In this document: positions 1-9,130 of the stretch, in pieces | Layout: each line of letters starts with the position of its first letter | Numbering within the stretch: the first letter of the stretch is position 1 | DNA from: Bacteroidales bacterium | Lineage (GTDB): Bacteria > Bacteroidota > Bacteroidia > Bacteroidales > VadinHA17 | Reading direction: 5' to 3' | DNA: 64,000 nucleotides | Assembly: GCA_029932855.1 (NCBI GenBank) | Contig: JAOZPG010000007.1 | Span: 34,517 to 98,516, forward strand | Program-made: the position numbers and the translations under genes | Notes under the pieces: generated by a model | What the model saw: the letters and a program-made list of their open reading frames with translations, nothing else | The model's database searches: none | Told to the model about the DNA's origin: nothing

Positions 1-90
1 CCTGCTACTTATTATCCTGTTCACTATTTTCCTGCTACTTATTATCCTGTTTACTACTACCCTATCACTTACTCTCCTGCTACTCGATAT
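1..90. repeat. 15-bp tandem repeat array, six units
   Basis: Six consecutive 15-bp units fill the first 90 bases. Units 1 and 3 are identical (CCTGCTACTTATTAT); units 2 and 4 begin CCTGTT, unit 5 CCTATC and unit 6 CCTGCTACTC. The array stops 1 bp before the stop codon of the minus-strand enoyl-CoA hydratase, so it lies directly downstream of that gene. It may extend to the left of the window. Read on the plus strand in one frame it would give Pro-initiated pentapeptides (PATYY, PVHYF, PVYYY), but that frame then runs antisense through the hydratase, so I treat the array as a non-coding minisatellite. Confidence 0.8.
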
Positions 91-91
91 T

Positions 92-862
92 TTACCAGTC
101 CGGATCTCTTTTCTCAAGGAAGGCTTTCATGCCTTCAGTCCCTTCATTGCCAAAGAGGGAGGCAAATTCTTTCCGTTCAAGTTCAGAGCCCTTCTCCATT
201 CCCAGTTCAAGTCCCATGCGTGCAACCCTTTTTACACTGGCCACTGCTTTGGGACCATTCCTTATTATCTTCCTGGCAAGGGCCACTGCTTCAGGCAAAA
301 GACTGTCCTTATCCGTCAGTTTTTGCACCAGTCCTATCCTGAATGCCTCATCAGCCTTTATCTGTTCCCCGCTCATCAGGTAATAGAGGGCATTCCCCAT
401 GCCCATCAGGCGGGTCATTCGTTGCGTTCCTGCAAAACCAGGTATCAGGCCAAGGCTCACTTCCGGCTGTCCGAATTTTGCATATTCACCTGCAATACGA
501 ATATCACATGCCATTGCCAGCTCACAACCACCACCCAGGGCATAGCCGTTTACCGCTGCTATTACAGGTATATCAAGCTTTTCAAGCTCAGAGAATGTAT
601 CCTGTCCGGTCTTTGAGAATTCCTCAGCTCCCACAGGATCCTTGGAAACCATCTCAGCGATATCTGCCCCTGCCACAAAGGCCTTCCCTTCACCTGTTAT
701 TATAAGCGCTTTAATGCTTTCATCCTGCTTCAGTTCCACAAGAAAAGCACTTAGCTCCACAAATAGTTCCGAGTTCAAAGCATTTAAAGCATCCGGCCTG
801 TTTATCTTCAGAACACAAATATTCTCATCTACAGAAACATCAATCATTTTATAAGATCTCAT
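92..862 (-). CDS. enoyl-CoA hydratase (crotonase family)
   Basis: Cytoplasmic crotonase-fold enzyme of 256 residues, the usual length, predicted to add water across the double bond of 2-enoyl-CoA (crotonyl-CoA type) in beta-oxidation or butyrate-type pathways. The oxyanion-hole segment AFVAGADI (about 61-68) and the segment NGYALGGGCELAMACD (105-120) are intact. Both catalytic glutamates of true hydratases are present: Glu114 in GGCEL and Glu134 in PEVSLGLIPG. A second Met six residues in is an alternative start. No acyl-CoA dehydrogenase or thiolase lies next to it here, so the exact substrate is inferred only at family level. A 15-bp repeat array follows its stop codon. Confidence 0.9.
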   Translation of the reverse strand: MRSYKMIDVSVDENICVLKINRPDALNALNSELFVELSAFLVELKQDESIKALIITGEGKAFVAGADIAEMVSKDPVGAEEFSKTGQDTFSELEKLDIPVIAAVNGYALGGGCELAMACDIRIAGEYAKFGQPEVSLGLIPGFAGTQRMTRLMGMGNALYYLMSGEQIKADEAFRIGLVQKLTDKDSLLPEAVALARKIIRNGPKAVASVKRVARMGLELGMEKGSELERKEFASLFGNEGTEGMKAFLEKRDPDW

Positions 863-1272
863 AGTTTTATATTTAATATATTCGTTTAATCTCTTGTTTT
901 ATTATCACCTAAACCACAGGAACCCTGTGTTTACCAGACTCTTTTATAATTAGCGTATTGATCTTTCAAGGGATAGATGTAAAATTTCAGATATCTAAAT
1001 ATAATAATTTTGACTGAGGAAAATACACAGAAAATCAAAAAACAACAGTATGTAAAAAAATGTGCAGCGCGGAGTTAGCTGTATAACAGCCTTCAATTCT
1101 TTCTGGCCACGAAGTGTTAGCATGCTAAAAAGACAGAATAATGAATAAACTAAGAAGAATTACTTCCTCTGCTTTGTAAGAAACTTTGTTTTTTATTGTA
1201 TAATTGAAAGACCATAGCCTGTAATACTATTCAGAAGCAATTGAACATAAGTAATCAATTAAAATAAATGGA
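863..1272. other. 410-bp divergent intergenic region, no gene seen
   Basis: AT-rich spacer between the divergently transcribed enoyl-CoA hydratase and the endonuclease-fold gene. I found no open frame of useful length, no tRNA and no exact TAnnTTTG promoter. The closest is the tract ending AAACTTTG about 75 nt before the plus-strand gene, one mismatch from consensus. A short inverted repeat GCTGTATAACAGC lies near 1078-1090. Confidence 0.5.
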
Positions 1273-2334
1273 ATGAAAAAGGAATTTCTCTTAGTGATAT
1301 TTATACTTTCAGTATCCCTGCTTAATGCACAGAACAGGAGCAGCCAGGCTGCTGACAGAAACTGCCTTAGCCTGGTCTTTTACAATACCGAGAATCTGTT
1401 TGATACTGAAGATGACCCTGAAGTAATGGATGATGAGTTCACACCTGGTGGAAAGAAAAAATGGAATAAGCAGAGATATGAGAAAAAGCTGGATAATATT
1501 GCAAGGGCATTGTATGAGGCAGGTACTCCCGGGGGTTGTGAGGATATGCTCCCGGACTTAATTGGACTTGCCGAAGTAGAGAATAAAAAAGTGCTGATGG
1601 ATCTTGCCTCCACGGAAAGATTTATTAAGGGCAACTACGGGATAGTTCATTATGACAGTCCCGACATCAGGGGTATTGATGTGGCACTAATGTATAATAA
1701 AAACAGGTTTAGCATAGAAACCACAAAAAGCATCAGCATAAGATTCCCGGGAGACAGCATACTTGTAAGAGATATATTGATGGTTGAGTGTATAGCAGAT
1801 AATTCCGAAAGGTTTTTCCTCTTTGTAAACCACTGGAAATCGAGAAGCGGGGGTCAGGCGAAGACGGAAAAATACAGAAAATATTCTGCTGTAAGACTAA
1901 GAATGGCTGTTGACTCTGTCTTTAATTCTGACATAGATGCCAGGATCATCATAATGGGTGATTTTAATGATGAGCCCACCAACAACAGCGTGAACCAGAT
2001 ACTTAGGGCTAATAACAAGAGAAAGAATTACGGAAACCGTGAGCTTTATAACCTTATGTATGACATGCATAACATGGGTGACAGTGGGACATACAGCTAC
2101 AGGGGTTCATGGAATATGCTTGACCAGATAATAATATCCAGGTCAGTCCTTGAGGACAGGGACGGATTCCATACAGATTATAATGGCGGAAAGATCTTTA
2201 AAGCAGAGTGGTTGCTTTATAATAACTCTAAAGCAGGGACATGGACACCGAATAAAACTTATGGAGGCAAGTCATATTATGGAGGAATTAGCGATCACTT
2301 ACCTGTTTATATGGTACTTTGGCAGGAAAGATAA
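1273..2334 (+). CDS. secreted endonuclease/exonuclease/phosphatase family protein
   Basis: Exported 353-residue protein with the DNase I/exonuclease III/phosphatase fold. Residues 1-20 form a signal peptide ending LNAQ. Family motifs occur in order: FYNTEN (36-41), LAEVEN with the metal-binding Glu (99-104), NHWKSR (186-191), GDFND (229-233) and SDHLP near the C-terminus. All catalytic positions (Asn, Glu, His, Asp/Asn, Asp-His) are present, so it should be an active metal-dependent phosphoesterase, acting outside the cytoplasm on nucleic acid or a phosphorylated small molecule; the substrate cannot be told from sequence. It ends 36 nt before uvrB on the same strand and may be co-transcribed with it, though the functions do not obviously match. 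Confidence 0.85.
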   Translation: MKKEFLLVIFILSVSLLNAQNRSSQAADRNCLSLVFYNTENLFDTEDDPEVMDDEFTPGGKKKWNKQRYEKKLDNIARALYEAGTPGGCEDMLPDLIGLAEVENKKVLMDLASTERFIKGNYGIVHYDSPDIRGIDVALMYNKNRFSIETTKSISIRFPGDSILVRDILMVECIADNSERFFLFVNHWKSRSGGQAKTEKYRKYSAVRLRMAVDSVFNSDIDARIIIMGDFNDEPTNNSVNQILRANNKRKNYGNRELYNLMYDMHNMGDSGTYSYRGSWNMLDQIIISRSVLEDRDGFHTDYNGGKIFKAEWLLYNNSKAGTWTPNKTYGGKSYYGGISDHLPVYMVLWQER

Positions 2335-2370
2335 GCATCTGTCCTTTTATTTGACGGCTAAAAAAACTAA

Positions 2371-4386
2371 ATGGATAAATTCAAACTGATATCTGATTTC
2401 CGGCCTACCGGTGATCAGCCTGAAGCCATACAAGAGTTGACCGAAGGTATTAATAACGGCATCAGGCACCAGACCCTGCTCGGCGTAACAGGATCGGGAA
2501 AGACCTATACCATAGCAAACCTTATCAATAATGTTCAGAAGCCAACCCTGATACTGAGTCACAATAAAACACTGGCGGCACAGCTCTATGGGGAGTTTAA
2601 ACAATTTTTTCCTGACAGCCTGGTGGAATATTTTGTCTCATATTACGATTATTACCAGCCGGAAGCTTACCTTCCCACCACGGACACATATATAGAAAAG
2701 GATCTTTCAATAAATGATGAGATAGAGAAGTTAAGACTGAGCACAACATCTGCCCTTCTCTCAGGGAGAAAAGATGTGCTTGTTATCTCTTCTGTTTCCT
2801 GCCTGTACGGCATTGGTAATCCCGATGACTTTCATGAAAATACTATTTTGATAAAGAAGGGTGACAGGCCGGGAAGGAACACATTCCTTAGAAGGCTTGT
2901 AGACAGCCTTTATTCAAGAAATGAATATGAACCAAAAAGGGGGACTTTCAGGGTAAGGGGCGATACCACCGATATCTTTCTTGCCTATTCAGATATGGCC
3001 CTCAGGGTGGTCTTCTGGGGTGAGGAAATTGAAGAGATAGAGAGTTTTGATCCTTCCACCGGCAAGACAAAAGAAAAGCTGGAGCAAGCCGTGATCTTTC
3101 CGGCCAATATTTTTGTCACTACAAAGCCCCGCATAGAAAATGCGCTTTTTGAGATTGAAAGTGATATGCACAGACAGGTGCAGTTCTTTATTGACGAGGC
3201 AAAGGATCTTGAAGCAAAGAGGCTGGAGCAAAAGGTTAAATATGACCTTGAAATGATAAGGGAACTTGGTTACTGCTCGGGAATAGAAAATTATTCAAGG
3301 TATTTTGACAAGAGGACACCGGGCAGCAGGCCCTTTTGTCTGCTTGATTATTTTCCTGATGATTACCTGGTAGTGATAGATGAAAGTCATGCTACCATAC
3401 CACAGATCAGGGCTATGTACGGGGGCGATCATTCCAGGAAGCAGACCCTGGTGGAGTATGGCTTCAGGCTGCCGGCTGCGCTTGATAACAGACCGCTCAA
3501 ATTTGAAGAGTTTGAATCCCTTCAGCCTCAGGTAATTTACCTGAGTGCCACACCTGCTGACTATGAACTGGAAAAATGTGAAGGTGTAATTGTTGAACAG
3601 ATCATCAGGCCCACAGGACTTTTAGATCCTGCTATAGAGGTAAAGCCCAGCCTGAATCAGATAGACGACCTTCTTGAGGAGTTGCATAAAAGGATTGAAC
3701 AGAATGAGAGGGTGCTGGTTACAACACTTACAAAAAGAATGGCTGAAGAACTTACGGCATACCTTCTTAAGCTGGATATAAAATGCAGTTATATCCACTC
3801 TGATATTGATACACTGGACAGGGTAGAAATACTTGACAATCTCAGGAAAGGAACAATTGATGTGCTTGTGGGAATCAACCTGTTAAGGGAAGGCCTGGAT
3901 CTGCCTGAAGTATCCCTGGTTGCAATACTTGATGCGGATAAGGAAGGTTTTCTGAGGTCGGAAAGAGCACTCACACAAACAGCAGGCAGGGCAGCCAGGA
4001 ATATAAATGGTAAGGTGATTATGTATGCCGACAACATGACGGGCTCAATGCAAAGAACCATAGATGAGACAAACCGGAGAAGGGAAAAGCAACTGGCATA
4101 TAATGAGAGAATGGGTATCACCCCCAGACAGATAGTAAAATCCACAGGCTCATTGCTGGCACAGATACACGGCAAGTCGGGAAGCAAAGCTTACGAGGAA
4201 AAGGCCGCCATCAATATAGCAGCTGATCCGGTTATTAAATATATGGATGCTATAGCCCTGGAGAAAGCCATTCAGAAAACGAAAAGCCTTATGGAAAAAG
4301 CAGCCAGGGCACTGGACTTTATTGAAGCAGCCCGACTGCGTGATGAGATGTACGAACTGCAGAAACTACTGGAAAAAAGGAAATAA
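2371..4386 (+). CDS. uvrB: excinuclease ABC subunit B
   Basis: UvrB, the damage-verifying helicase-like subunit of UvrABC nucleotide excision repair; 671 residues is normal. Visible elements: Walker A GVTGSGKT (38-45), the beta-hairpin region containing YYDYYQPEAYLP that inserts between DNA strands, the DESH box (about 337-340), helicase motifs including QTAGRAARN, and a C-terminal UVR motif (IEAARLRDEM) that binds UvrA and UvrC. No Shine-Dalgarno precedes the ATG. It is convergent with rpoD, and a hairpin terminator lies between them. Confidence 0.98.
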   Translation: MDKFKLISDFRPTGDQPEAIQELTEGINNGIRHQTLLGVTGSGKTYTIANLINNVQKPTLILSHNKTLAAQLYGEFKQFFPDSLVEYFVSYYDYYQPEAYLPTTDTYIEKDLSINDEIEKLRLSTTSALLSGRKDVLVISSVSCLYGIGNPDDFHENTILIKKGDRPGRNTFLRRLVDSLYSRNEYEPKRGTFRVRGDTTDIFLAYSDMALRVVFWGEEIEEIESFDPSTGKTKEKLEQAVIFPANIFVTTKPRIENALFEIESDMHRQVQFFIDEAKDLEAKRLEQKVKYDLEMIRELGYCSGIENYSRYFDKRTPGSRPFCLLDYFPDDYLVVIDESHATIPQIRAMYGGDHSRKQTLVEYGFRLPAALDNRPLKFEEFESLQPQVIYLSATPADYELEKCEGVIVEQIIRPTGLLDPAIEVKPSLNQIDDLLEELHKRIEQNERVLVTTLTKRMAEELTAYLLKLDIKCSYIHSDIDTLDRVEILDNLRKGTIDVLVGINLLREGLDLPEVSLVAILDADKEGFLRSERALTQTAGRAARNINGKVIMYADNMTGSMQRTIDETNRRREKQLAYNERMGITPRQIVKSTGSLLAQIHGKSGSKAYEEKAAINIAADPVIKYMDAIALEKAIQKTKSLMEKAARALDFIEAARLRDEMYELQKLLEKRK

Positions 4387-4388
4387 AA

Positions 4389-4415
4389 AAGCATCCGCCT
4401 TTTGGGCGGATGCTT
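4389..4415. terminator. bidirectional intrinsic terminator between uvrB and rpoD
   Basis: Perfect 11-bp inverted repeat AAGCATCCGCC / GGCGGATGCTT with a 5-nt loop. Read on the minus strand the hairpin is followed by TTTTTTATTT, a strong U-tract, so it should terminate rpoD well; on the plus strand the tract is weaker (CACTATTAAG). Confidence 0.9.
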
Positions 4416-4441
4416 CACTATTAAGATATTTTTTCGGGTAA

Positions 4442-5302
4442 TTAGCCCAGGTAAGACTTCAGAAGCTTGCTTCTTGATGTGTGTCTAAGCCTTCTGATCG
4501 CCTTCTCCTTGATCTGTCGAACACGCTCACGGGTCAACCCAAACTTCTCTCCTATTTCTTCCAGTGTCATTTCCTGGACCCCTATGCCAAAGAAGTATCT
4601 AATTATTTCCCTTTCCCTTTCTGTAAGGGTTGCAAGGGCTCTTTCAATTTCTCTGATCAGGGATTCATTAAGCAGAGCTCGGTCTGCTATAGGAGAATCG
4701 GCATTGGGAAGAACATCCAGGAGACTGTTGTCTTCACCGTCAACAAAGGGTGCATCAACCGAGATATGCCTGCCGGACACCCTTAGGGTATCAGCAACCT
4801 TTTCCCTTGGAAGATCCAGCACTTCTGCAAGTTCCTCGGGAGAAGGCTTACGTTCAAACTCTTGTTCAAAGCGGGAAAAAGCCTTATTGATTTTATTAAG
4901 GGATCCCACCTGGTTAAGAGGCAAACGTACAATTCTCGATTGTTCAGCCAAAGCCTGCAATATGGACTGACGAATCCACCATACTGCATAGGAAATGAAT
5001 TTAAACCCACGTGTCTCATCAAACTTTTCGGCAGCTTTGATCAAACCCAGGTTTCCTTCATTGATCAGGTCAGGAAGAGTTAATCCCTGGTTCTGGTACT
5101 GCTTTGCAACAGAAACCACAAACCTAAGGTTTGCCCTTGTCAGCTTTTCCAAAGCCTCGTGGTCGCCCTTCTTTATCCTCTGGGCAAGATCCACTTCCTC
5201 CTCAACACTGATCAGATCCTCTTTCCCAATTTCCTGCAGGTACTTATCCAATGAAGCACTTTCCCTGTTGGTGATCGACTTGGTGATCTTTAATTGTCTC
5301 AT
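4442..5302 (-). CDS. rpoD: primary RNA polymerase sigma factor
   Basis: Housekeeping sigma-70 of the short Bacteroidota type: 286 residues, no region 1.1 and no long non-conserved spacer. Region 2 is clear ([18 protein letters not shown], then [13 protein letters not shown] for -10 melting). Region 3 follows, and region 4 has [14 protein letters not shown] and the helix-turn-helix [20 protein letters not shown]. It is monocistronic, with its own promoter in the consensus it recognises (autoregulation inferred) and a strong terminator. Unusually for this phylum an AGGAGG sequence sits 6 nt before the ATG. Confidence 0.98.
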   Translation of the reverse strand: MRQLKITKSITNRESASLDKYLQEIGKEDLISVEEEVDLAQRIKKGDHEALEKLTRANLRFVVSVAKQYQNQGLTLPDLINEGNLGLIKAAEKFDETRGFKFISYAVWWIRQSILQALAEQSRIVRLPLNQVGSLNKINKAFSRFEQEFERKPSPEELAEVLDLPREKVADTLRVSGRHISVDAPFVDGEDNSLLDVLPNADSPIADRALLNESLIREIERALATLTEREREIIRYFFGIGVQEMTLEEIGEKFGLTRERVRQIKEKAIRRLRHTSRSKLLKSYLG

Positions 5303-5308
5303 CTACTT

Positions 5309-5314
5309 CCTCCT
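5309..5314 (-). promoter_or_regulatory. canonical Shine-Dalgarno sequence of rpoD
   Basis: The minus strand reads GAGGAGGAAGTAG immediately before the rpoD ATG, giving AGGAGG with a 6-nt spacer. Nearly every other start in this window has an A/T-rich leader with no such element, as expected for Bacteroidota. Confidence 0.85.
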
Positions 5315-5328
5315 CAATTTTAATACTA

Positions 5329-5359
5329 CAAAGATATGGCTTTTATTTTCTACGATCAA
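5329..5359 (-). promoter_or_regulatory. rpoD promoter of Bacteroidota type
   Basis: On the minus strand a TTG (5357-5359) is followed after exactly 20 nt by TATCTTTG (5329-5336), matching the -33 TTG and -7 TAnnTTTG consensus. The -7 box ends about 26 nt before the rpoD ATG, leaving room for the AGGAGG leader. Confidence 0.75.
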
Positions 5360-5396
5360 CCTAAAAGGCATATCAATATGATTTAAACCAGGCAAA

Positions 5397-6851
5397 CTAA
5401 TGGAAACGATAACTAAACTGCATTCCCTCGGGACTAATACCATCTATGGAATATATGTCTTCGCCGGAATCTTCAATCCTTCTAATATCCCTTAACTGGT
5501 TCATCTTCCGGTCATTAATGCGTAAGATAATATATCCCGCCTTAATACCCATAGCTGACAAACGACCTTCCCTGAGGCTTATGATTTTTAATCCGCCTGA
5601 TTGGTTTAGTTCTTTTTTCTCTTTCTCTGATAATGGAACAAACTTTCCTCCTAAGATATAGTCGCTGCTGCGTACTATTTCTGTTCCGCCTTCAAGATTA
5701 CGCAGAACAACTTCATAATGTTTCACTTTAGCTTTTCTTTTTATCACTATCGGAACCTTGTCACCCGGCCTGTACCTTGAAAACTTCTCCTGTAACTCCG
5801 ATACCGAGTTCACACTGGTATTATCAATAGACAGCACAACATCTCCTTCCTTAATACCTGCCTCTTCAGCAGCACCTCCCTCTGTAATGCTGCTTATATA
5901 CACTCCCTCAATTTTATCAAGATTCTCCTCTTCAACCAGGTCTGCTGTTACATCTGTAATACTTACTCCAAGTATTGCCCTCTGAACCCTTCCGAATTCT
6001 TTAAGATCGGCAACTATCTTCTTAACTATCTCTACCGGGATAGCAAAAGAATTACCCGAATATTCTCCTGTTGCTGACACAATGGCAGAAGTTATGCCGA
6101 TTAGTTCACCTTTTGCATTTACCAGTGCCCCTCCGCTGTTCCCTGGGTTAAGGGCCGCATCTGTTTGCAGGAAAGATTCTATCCTATAGCTATTGCCTCC
6201 AAGTATCCCAATGTTTCTTCCTTTGGCGCTAATTATTCCGGCTGTCACCGTAGAGGTCAGGTTAAAAGGATTTCCCACTGCCAGCACCCACTGGCCCAGC
6301 CTGACATTATCGGAATTCCCGTAAGGAACAGTGCTTAAACCCTCTGCATCAATCTTTAGAAGAGCCAGGTCTGTATTAGGATCAAGTCCGATTATTTTAG
6401 CCTTAAAGCTCCTTTTATCATCAAGGATCACTTCAAGCTCATCGGCTCCCTCAACAACATGATTATTTGTAACAATATAACCGTCATCGCTTAATATCAC
6501 ACCCGATCCAAATGATAACACCTTTCTTGAAGGGCTATGGCTACCATAGAAAAATTCATAAATAGGATTATAAGCTGCCGTGGTCTCCGATACTGTCTTA
6601 ACATGAACCACCGCTTTAACTGTTTGCTCGGCAACATCAGTAAAATCAACAGCTACAGTGCTTGTAACGGGATTGTGGACAAAGCCGGTAAACCGGCTAT
6701 CCTGCCTGCCGGCAGTCAGTTCTTTCTTAAATACCTGCCCGTCAGTTTGTGCAGGAACACCAATAAACATTGAATAAATAAAAACTGCAACAAGACCACC
6801 GCCTATTGTTAAGGCCAGATACAAAATAAAATTACGGGTTTTCATTGTCAT
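5397..6851 (-). CDS. periplasmic serine protease/chaperone of HtrA (Do/DegQ) family
   Basis: 484-residue envelope quality-control protease. An N-terminal hydrophobic segment (about 8-30) is an uncleaved anchor or signal. The trypsin-like domain carries the full triad: His131 in NNHVVEG, Asp161 in NTDLALLKID and Ser239 in NPGNSGGAL. Two PDZ domains follow, the first at about 290-385 and the second, shorter, from about 410 to the end. The gene stands alone between rpoD and the divergent dapF. No TAnnTTTG box was found upstream, so it may depend on an alternative sigma factor (inference). Confidence 0.93.
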   Translation of the reverse strand: MTMKTRNFILYLALTIGGGLVAVFIYSMFIGVPAQTDGQVFKKELTAGRQDSRFTGFVHNPVTSTVAVDFTDVAEQTVKAVVHVKTVSETTAAYNPIYEFFYGSHSPSRKVLSFGSGVILSDDGYIVTNNHVVEGADELEVILDDKRSFKAKIIGLDPNTDLALLKIDAEGLSTVPYGNSDNVRLGQWVLAVGNPFNLTSTVTAGIISAKGRNIGILGGNSYRIESFLQTDAALNPGNSGGALVNAKGELIGITSAIVSATGEYSGNSFAIPVEIVKKIVADLKEFGRVQRAILGVSITDVTADLVEEENLDKIEGVYISSITEGGAAEEAGIKEGDVVLSIDNTSVNSVSELQEKFSRYRPGDKVPIVIKRKAKVKHYEVVLRNLEGGTEIVRSSDYILGGKFVPLSEKEKKELNQSGGLKIISLREGRLSAMGIKAGYIILRINDRKMNQLRDIRRIEDSGEDIYSIDGISPEGMQFSYRFH

Positions 6852-7133
6852 TGATTTTAAGTTAATATTTTACATTCCGGACACAAATCCTTTCAAAATC
6901 CATGCCTTGTATTTTTTAAATCCTGCTTATAATAAAACAGATGATATATGCTGCAAAAAAGTTCAGATCCATGCCAGGAAAAAGTATTGAAATTTATAAT
7001 TAAGAACGACCTGCCCCAAGGAATGTTGCTGCTTTTTTCTTAATTTAACACTTTTTAACCAAACTGGCAAAGCAGCCCTTCATCAAGTTTTGATTCAAAA
7101 AATATTGTGCCGTAATCGATAAACTGCAAATTC

Positions 7134-7988
7134 ATGAAGCAAGCACTTTCATTCGATCTGAAATTTGAAAAATACCAGGCCACCGGTAATGATTTCATAA
7201 TGATCGATAATCGTAAGAAGCTCTTTCAGGAAATTAAGGCCTCATCGACAAAGGAGTCCTCTCTTATCAAAAAACTTTGTGACAGAAGGTTTGGGATAGG
7301 TGCGGATGGCTTGATTTTAATAAATACTCATCCCGATACGGACTTTGAAATGAAATATTTTAATTCAGACGGCAGGGAGGGAAGCATGTGCGGTAACGGG
7401 GGCAGATGTGCTGCCGCATTTGCCAGAAAGCTGGGAATAACCGGAAAAACACACAGCAACTTCATGGCTGTTGACGGTGAGCATGAAGCAGTATTTTCCG
7501 GAAAAACAAGCTCAGAAGACTCAGAAGACATTGTTAAGATCAAAATGATCAATGTAGCTGGTGTAATACAACAAAAAAACATATTCCTGCTAGATACCGG
7601 CTCGCCTCACATTGTAAAATTCACAGACGAAACTGATAAAACCGATGTTTTTACAGAAGGCTCTGAAATAAGGAACTCAAAAGAGTATGCACCTGAAGGA
7701 GTAAACGTAAACTTCGTTAACTATACAAAAGGGATAATTAATATAAGGACCTATGAGCGGGGTGTGGAAAATGAAACCCTTGCCTGCGGAACCGGAAGTG
7801 TGGCAGCTGCCATATCTGTTTATTTAAAATACGGATCTGCATCTGCCGGTGTCAGTCAACAATACAAGATCCAGGCTGCAGGCGGTAAACTGAAAGTGCG
7901 TTTTGAGACCGGCGATAATGAGAATTTTACTAACATATGGCTTGAAGGCCCTGCCAGGAAAGTCTATGAGGGAACAATAAAGATTTAA
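7134..7988 (+). CDS. dapF: diaminopimelate epimerase
   Basis: PLP-independent epimerase converting LL- to meso-diaminopimelate for lysine and peptidoglycan synthesis. Both catalytic cysteines are present: Cys86 in MCGNGGRC and Cys218 in ACGTGS. The opening FEKYQATGNDFIMID is typical. At 284 residues it is slightly longer than the usual 255-280 because of a loop near 122-132 (SGKTSSEDSED). The downstream secreted hydrolase starts 30 nt later on the same strand, so co-transcription is possible. No exact promoter was found in the 282-bp spacer upstream. Confidence 0.96.
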   Translation: MKQALSFDLKFEKYQATGNDFIMIDNRKKLFQEIKASSTKESSLIKKLCDRRFGIGADGLILINTHPDTDFEMKYFNSDGREGSMCGNGGRCAAAFARKLGITGKTHSNFMAVDGEHEAVFSGKTSSEDSEDIVKIKMINVAGVIQQKNIFLLDTGSPHIVKFTDETDKTDVFTEGSEIRNSKEYAPEGVNVNFVNYTKGIINIRTYERGVENETLACGTGSVAAAISVYLKYGSASAGVSQQYKIQAAGGKLKVRFETGDNENFTNIWLEGPARKVYEGTIKI

Positions 7989-8017
7989 ATACTTACAAGC
8001 AATAAATTTTAAACAAT

Positions 8018-9109
8018 ATGAAAAAAACAATCATTATGAAACTAACTCTTCTGTCTATTGTTATGTTACTGGGCTTAACAGCCTTTGCACAGGAAAAGAA
8101 CACAGACTACGAACAGCTGTATAATACTCTTAACGATAATTTCGAGTCACTGTATCACCGCATGGATAAAGTTGAAAAAGCCATAGACGATATATACTGG
8201 TATAATAAGGTCGGCGATGTAGCTCATATCGACAAAGTTTATATGACGGGCCCTCCACTCCGGCGGGAAAAAAATCCCACTGCCCAGGGAGCCGGAAACC
8301 CTGTAAAGTTCTGGTCATATATATTTATACCCAAAAATATCGATCCATCAAAGAAATACCCTCTGCTGGTTTTTCCACATGGGGGTGTTCATTCTAACTT
8401 TAACACATACTATACACATATTATAAGGGAACTTATGGCTCAGGGCTATATTGTTGTAGCTTCCGAGTATCGTGGATCTACGGGTTATGGCAGATCTCAT
8501 TACAGGAAGATAGATTACGGCGGACTGGAAGTGGAGGATGTGGATGCAAGCAGGGCATTTATGCTTGAAAACTACGATATAGTTGATAAAAACAGGATAG
8601 GTATACTGGGATGGAGTCATGGCGGACTTATATCACTTATGAACATCTTTGATCATCCCAATAATTATAAGGTGGCATATGCAGGTGTACCGGTTAGTGA
8701 CCTGATAGCCCGTATGGGATATAAAACACAAGGCTACCGCGATCTCTACTCGGCTGATTATCATATTGGCAAAACCGCCTATGCAGATGTTGAAGAATAC
8801 AAAAGAAGATCTCCGGCATGGCAGGCCCATAAGCTGCAAACACCATTACTCATACATACAAATACCATTGATGCTGATGTAAATGTCCTTGAAGTAGAGC
8901 ACCTTATCAAAAGTCTTAAAGCCGAAAACAAAAAATTTGAATACAAAATTTATGAAGCTATCCCGGGCGGACATTCATTCAACAGGATGGATACTAAAAA
9001 AGCCAGGGAAATAAGAATGGAAGTATATGATTTCCTGGCCAGATACCTGAGCCCCCCAACAAAGTTTAAGTCGGTAAGAGACCTGGAAAAAGCTGCTTAC
9101 GGCTATTAA
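8018..9109 (+). CDS. secreted alpha/beta-hydrolase, S9 prolyl-oligopeptidase-like
   Basis: 363-residue exported hydrolase with a signal peptide ending AFAQ (residue 25). There is no beta-propeller; the catalytic domain starts after a helical region (about 30-65). The nucleophile is Ser200 in GWSHGG, the likely acid is Asp285 in HTNTIDADV and the base is His319 in GGHSF. SEYRGSTGYG (149-158) is the S9-typical segment after the oxyanion-hole strand. It could be a peptidase or an esterase. It follows dapF by 30 nt and converges on the M28 peptidase gene, ending 21 nt from it. Confidence 0.8.
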   Translation: MKKTIIMKLTLLSIVMLLGLTAFAQEKNTDYEQLYNTLNDNFESLYHRMDKVEKAIDDIYWYNKVGDVAHIDKVYMTGPPLRREKNPTAQGAGNPVKFWSYIFIPKNIDPSKKYPLLVFPHGGVHSNFNTYYTHIIRELMAQGYIVVASEYRGSTGYGRSHYRKIDYGGLEVEDVDASRAFMLENYDIVDKNRIGILGWSHGGLISLMNIFDHPNNYKVAYAGVPVSDLIARMGYKTQGYRDLYSADYHIGKTAYADVEEYKRRSPAWQAHKLQTPLLIHTNTIDADVNVLEVEHLIKSLKAENKKFEYKIYEAIPGGHSFNRMDTKKAREIRMEVYDFLARYLSPPTKFKSVRDLEKAAYGY

Positions 9110-9130
9110 GGAAAGAAAGCCAACAGGATA

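Noticed and set aside
1..90. CRISPR array candidate from the repeats at the left edge
   Set aside because: Units are 15 bp, contiguous and without unique spacers; this is a tandem repeat.
863..1272. tRNA or small RNA in the 410-bp spacer
   Set aside because: No cloverleaf-like arrangement, T-loop sequence or terminator hairpin; only a short GCTGT/ACAGC inverted repeat.
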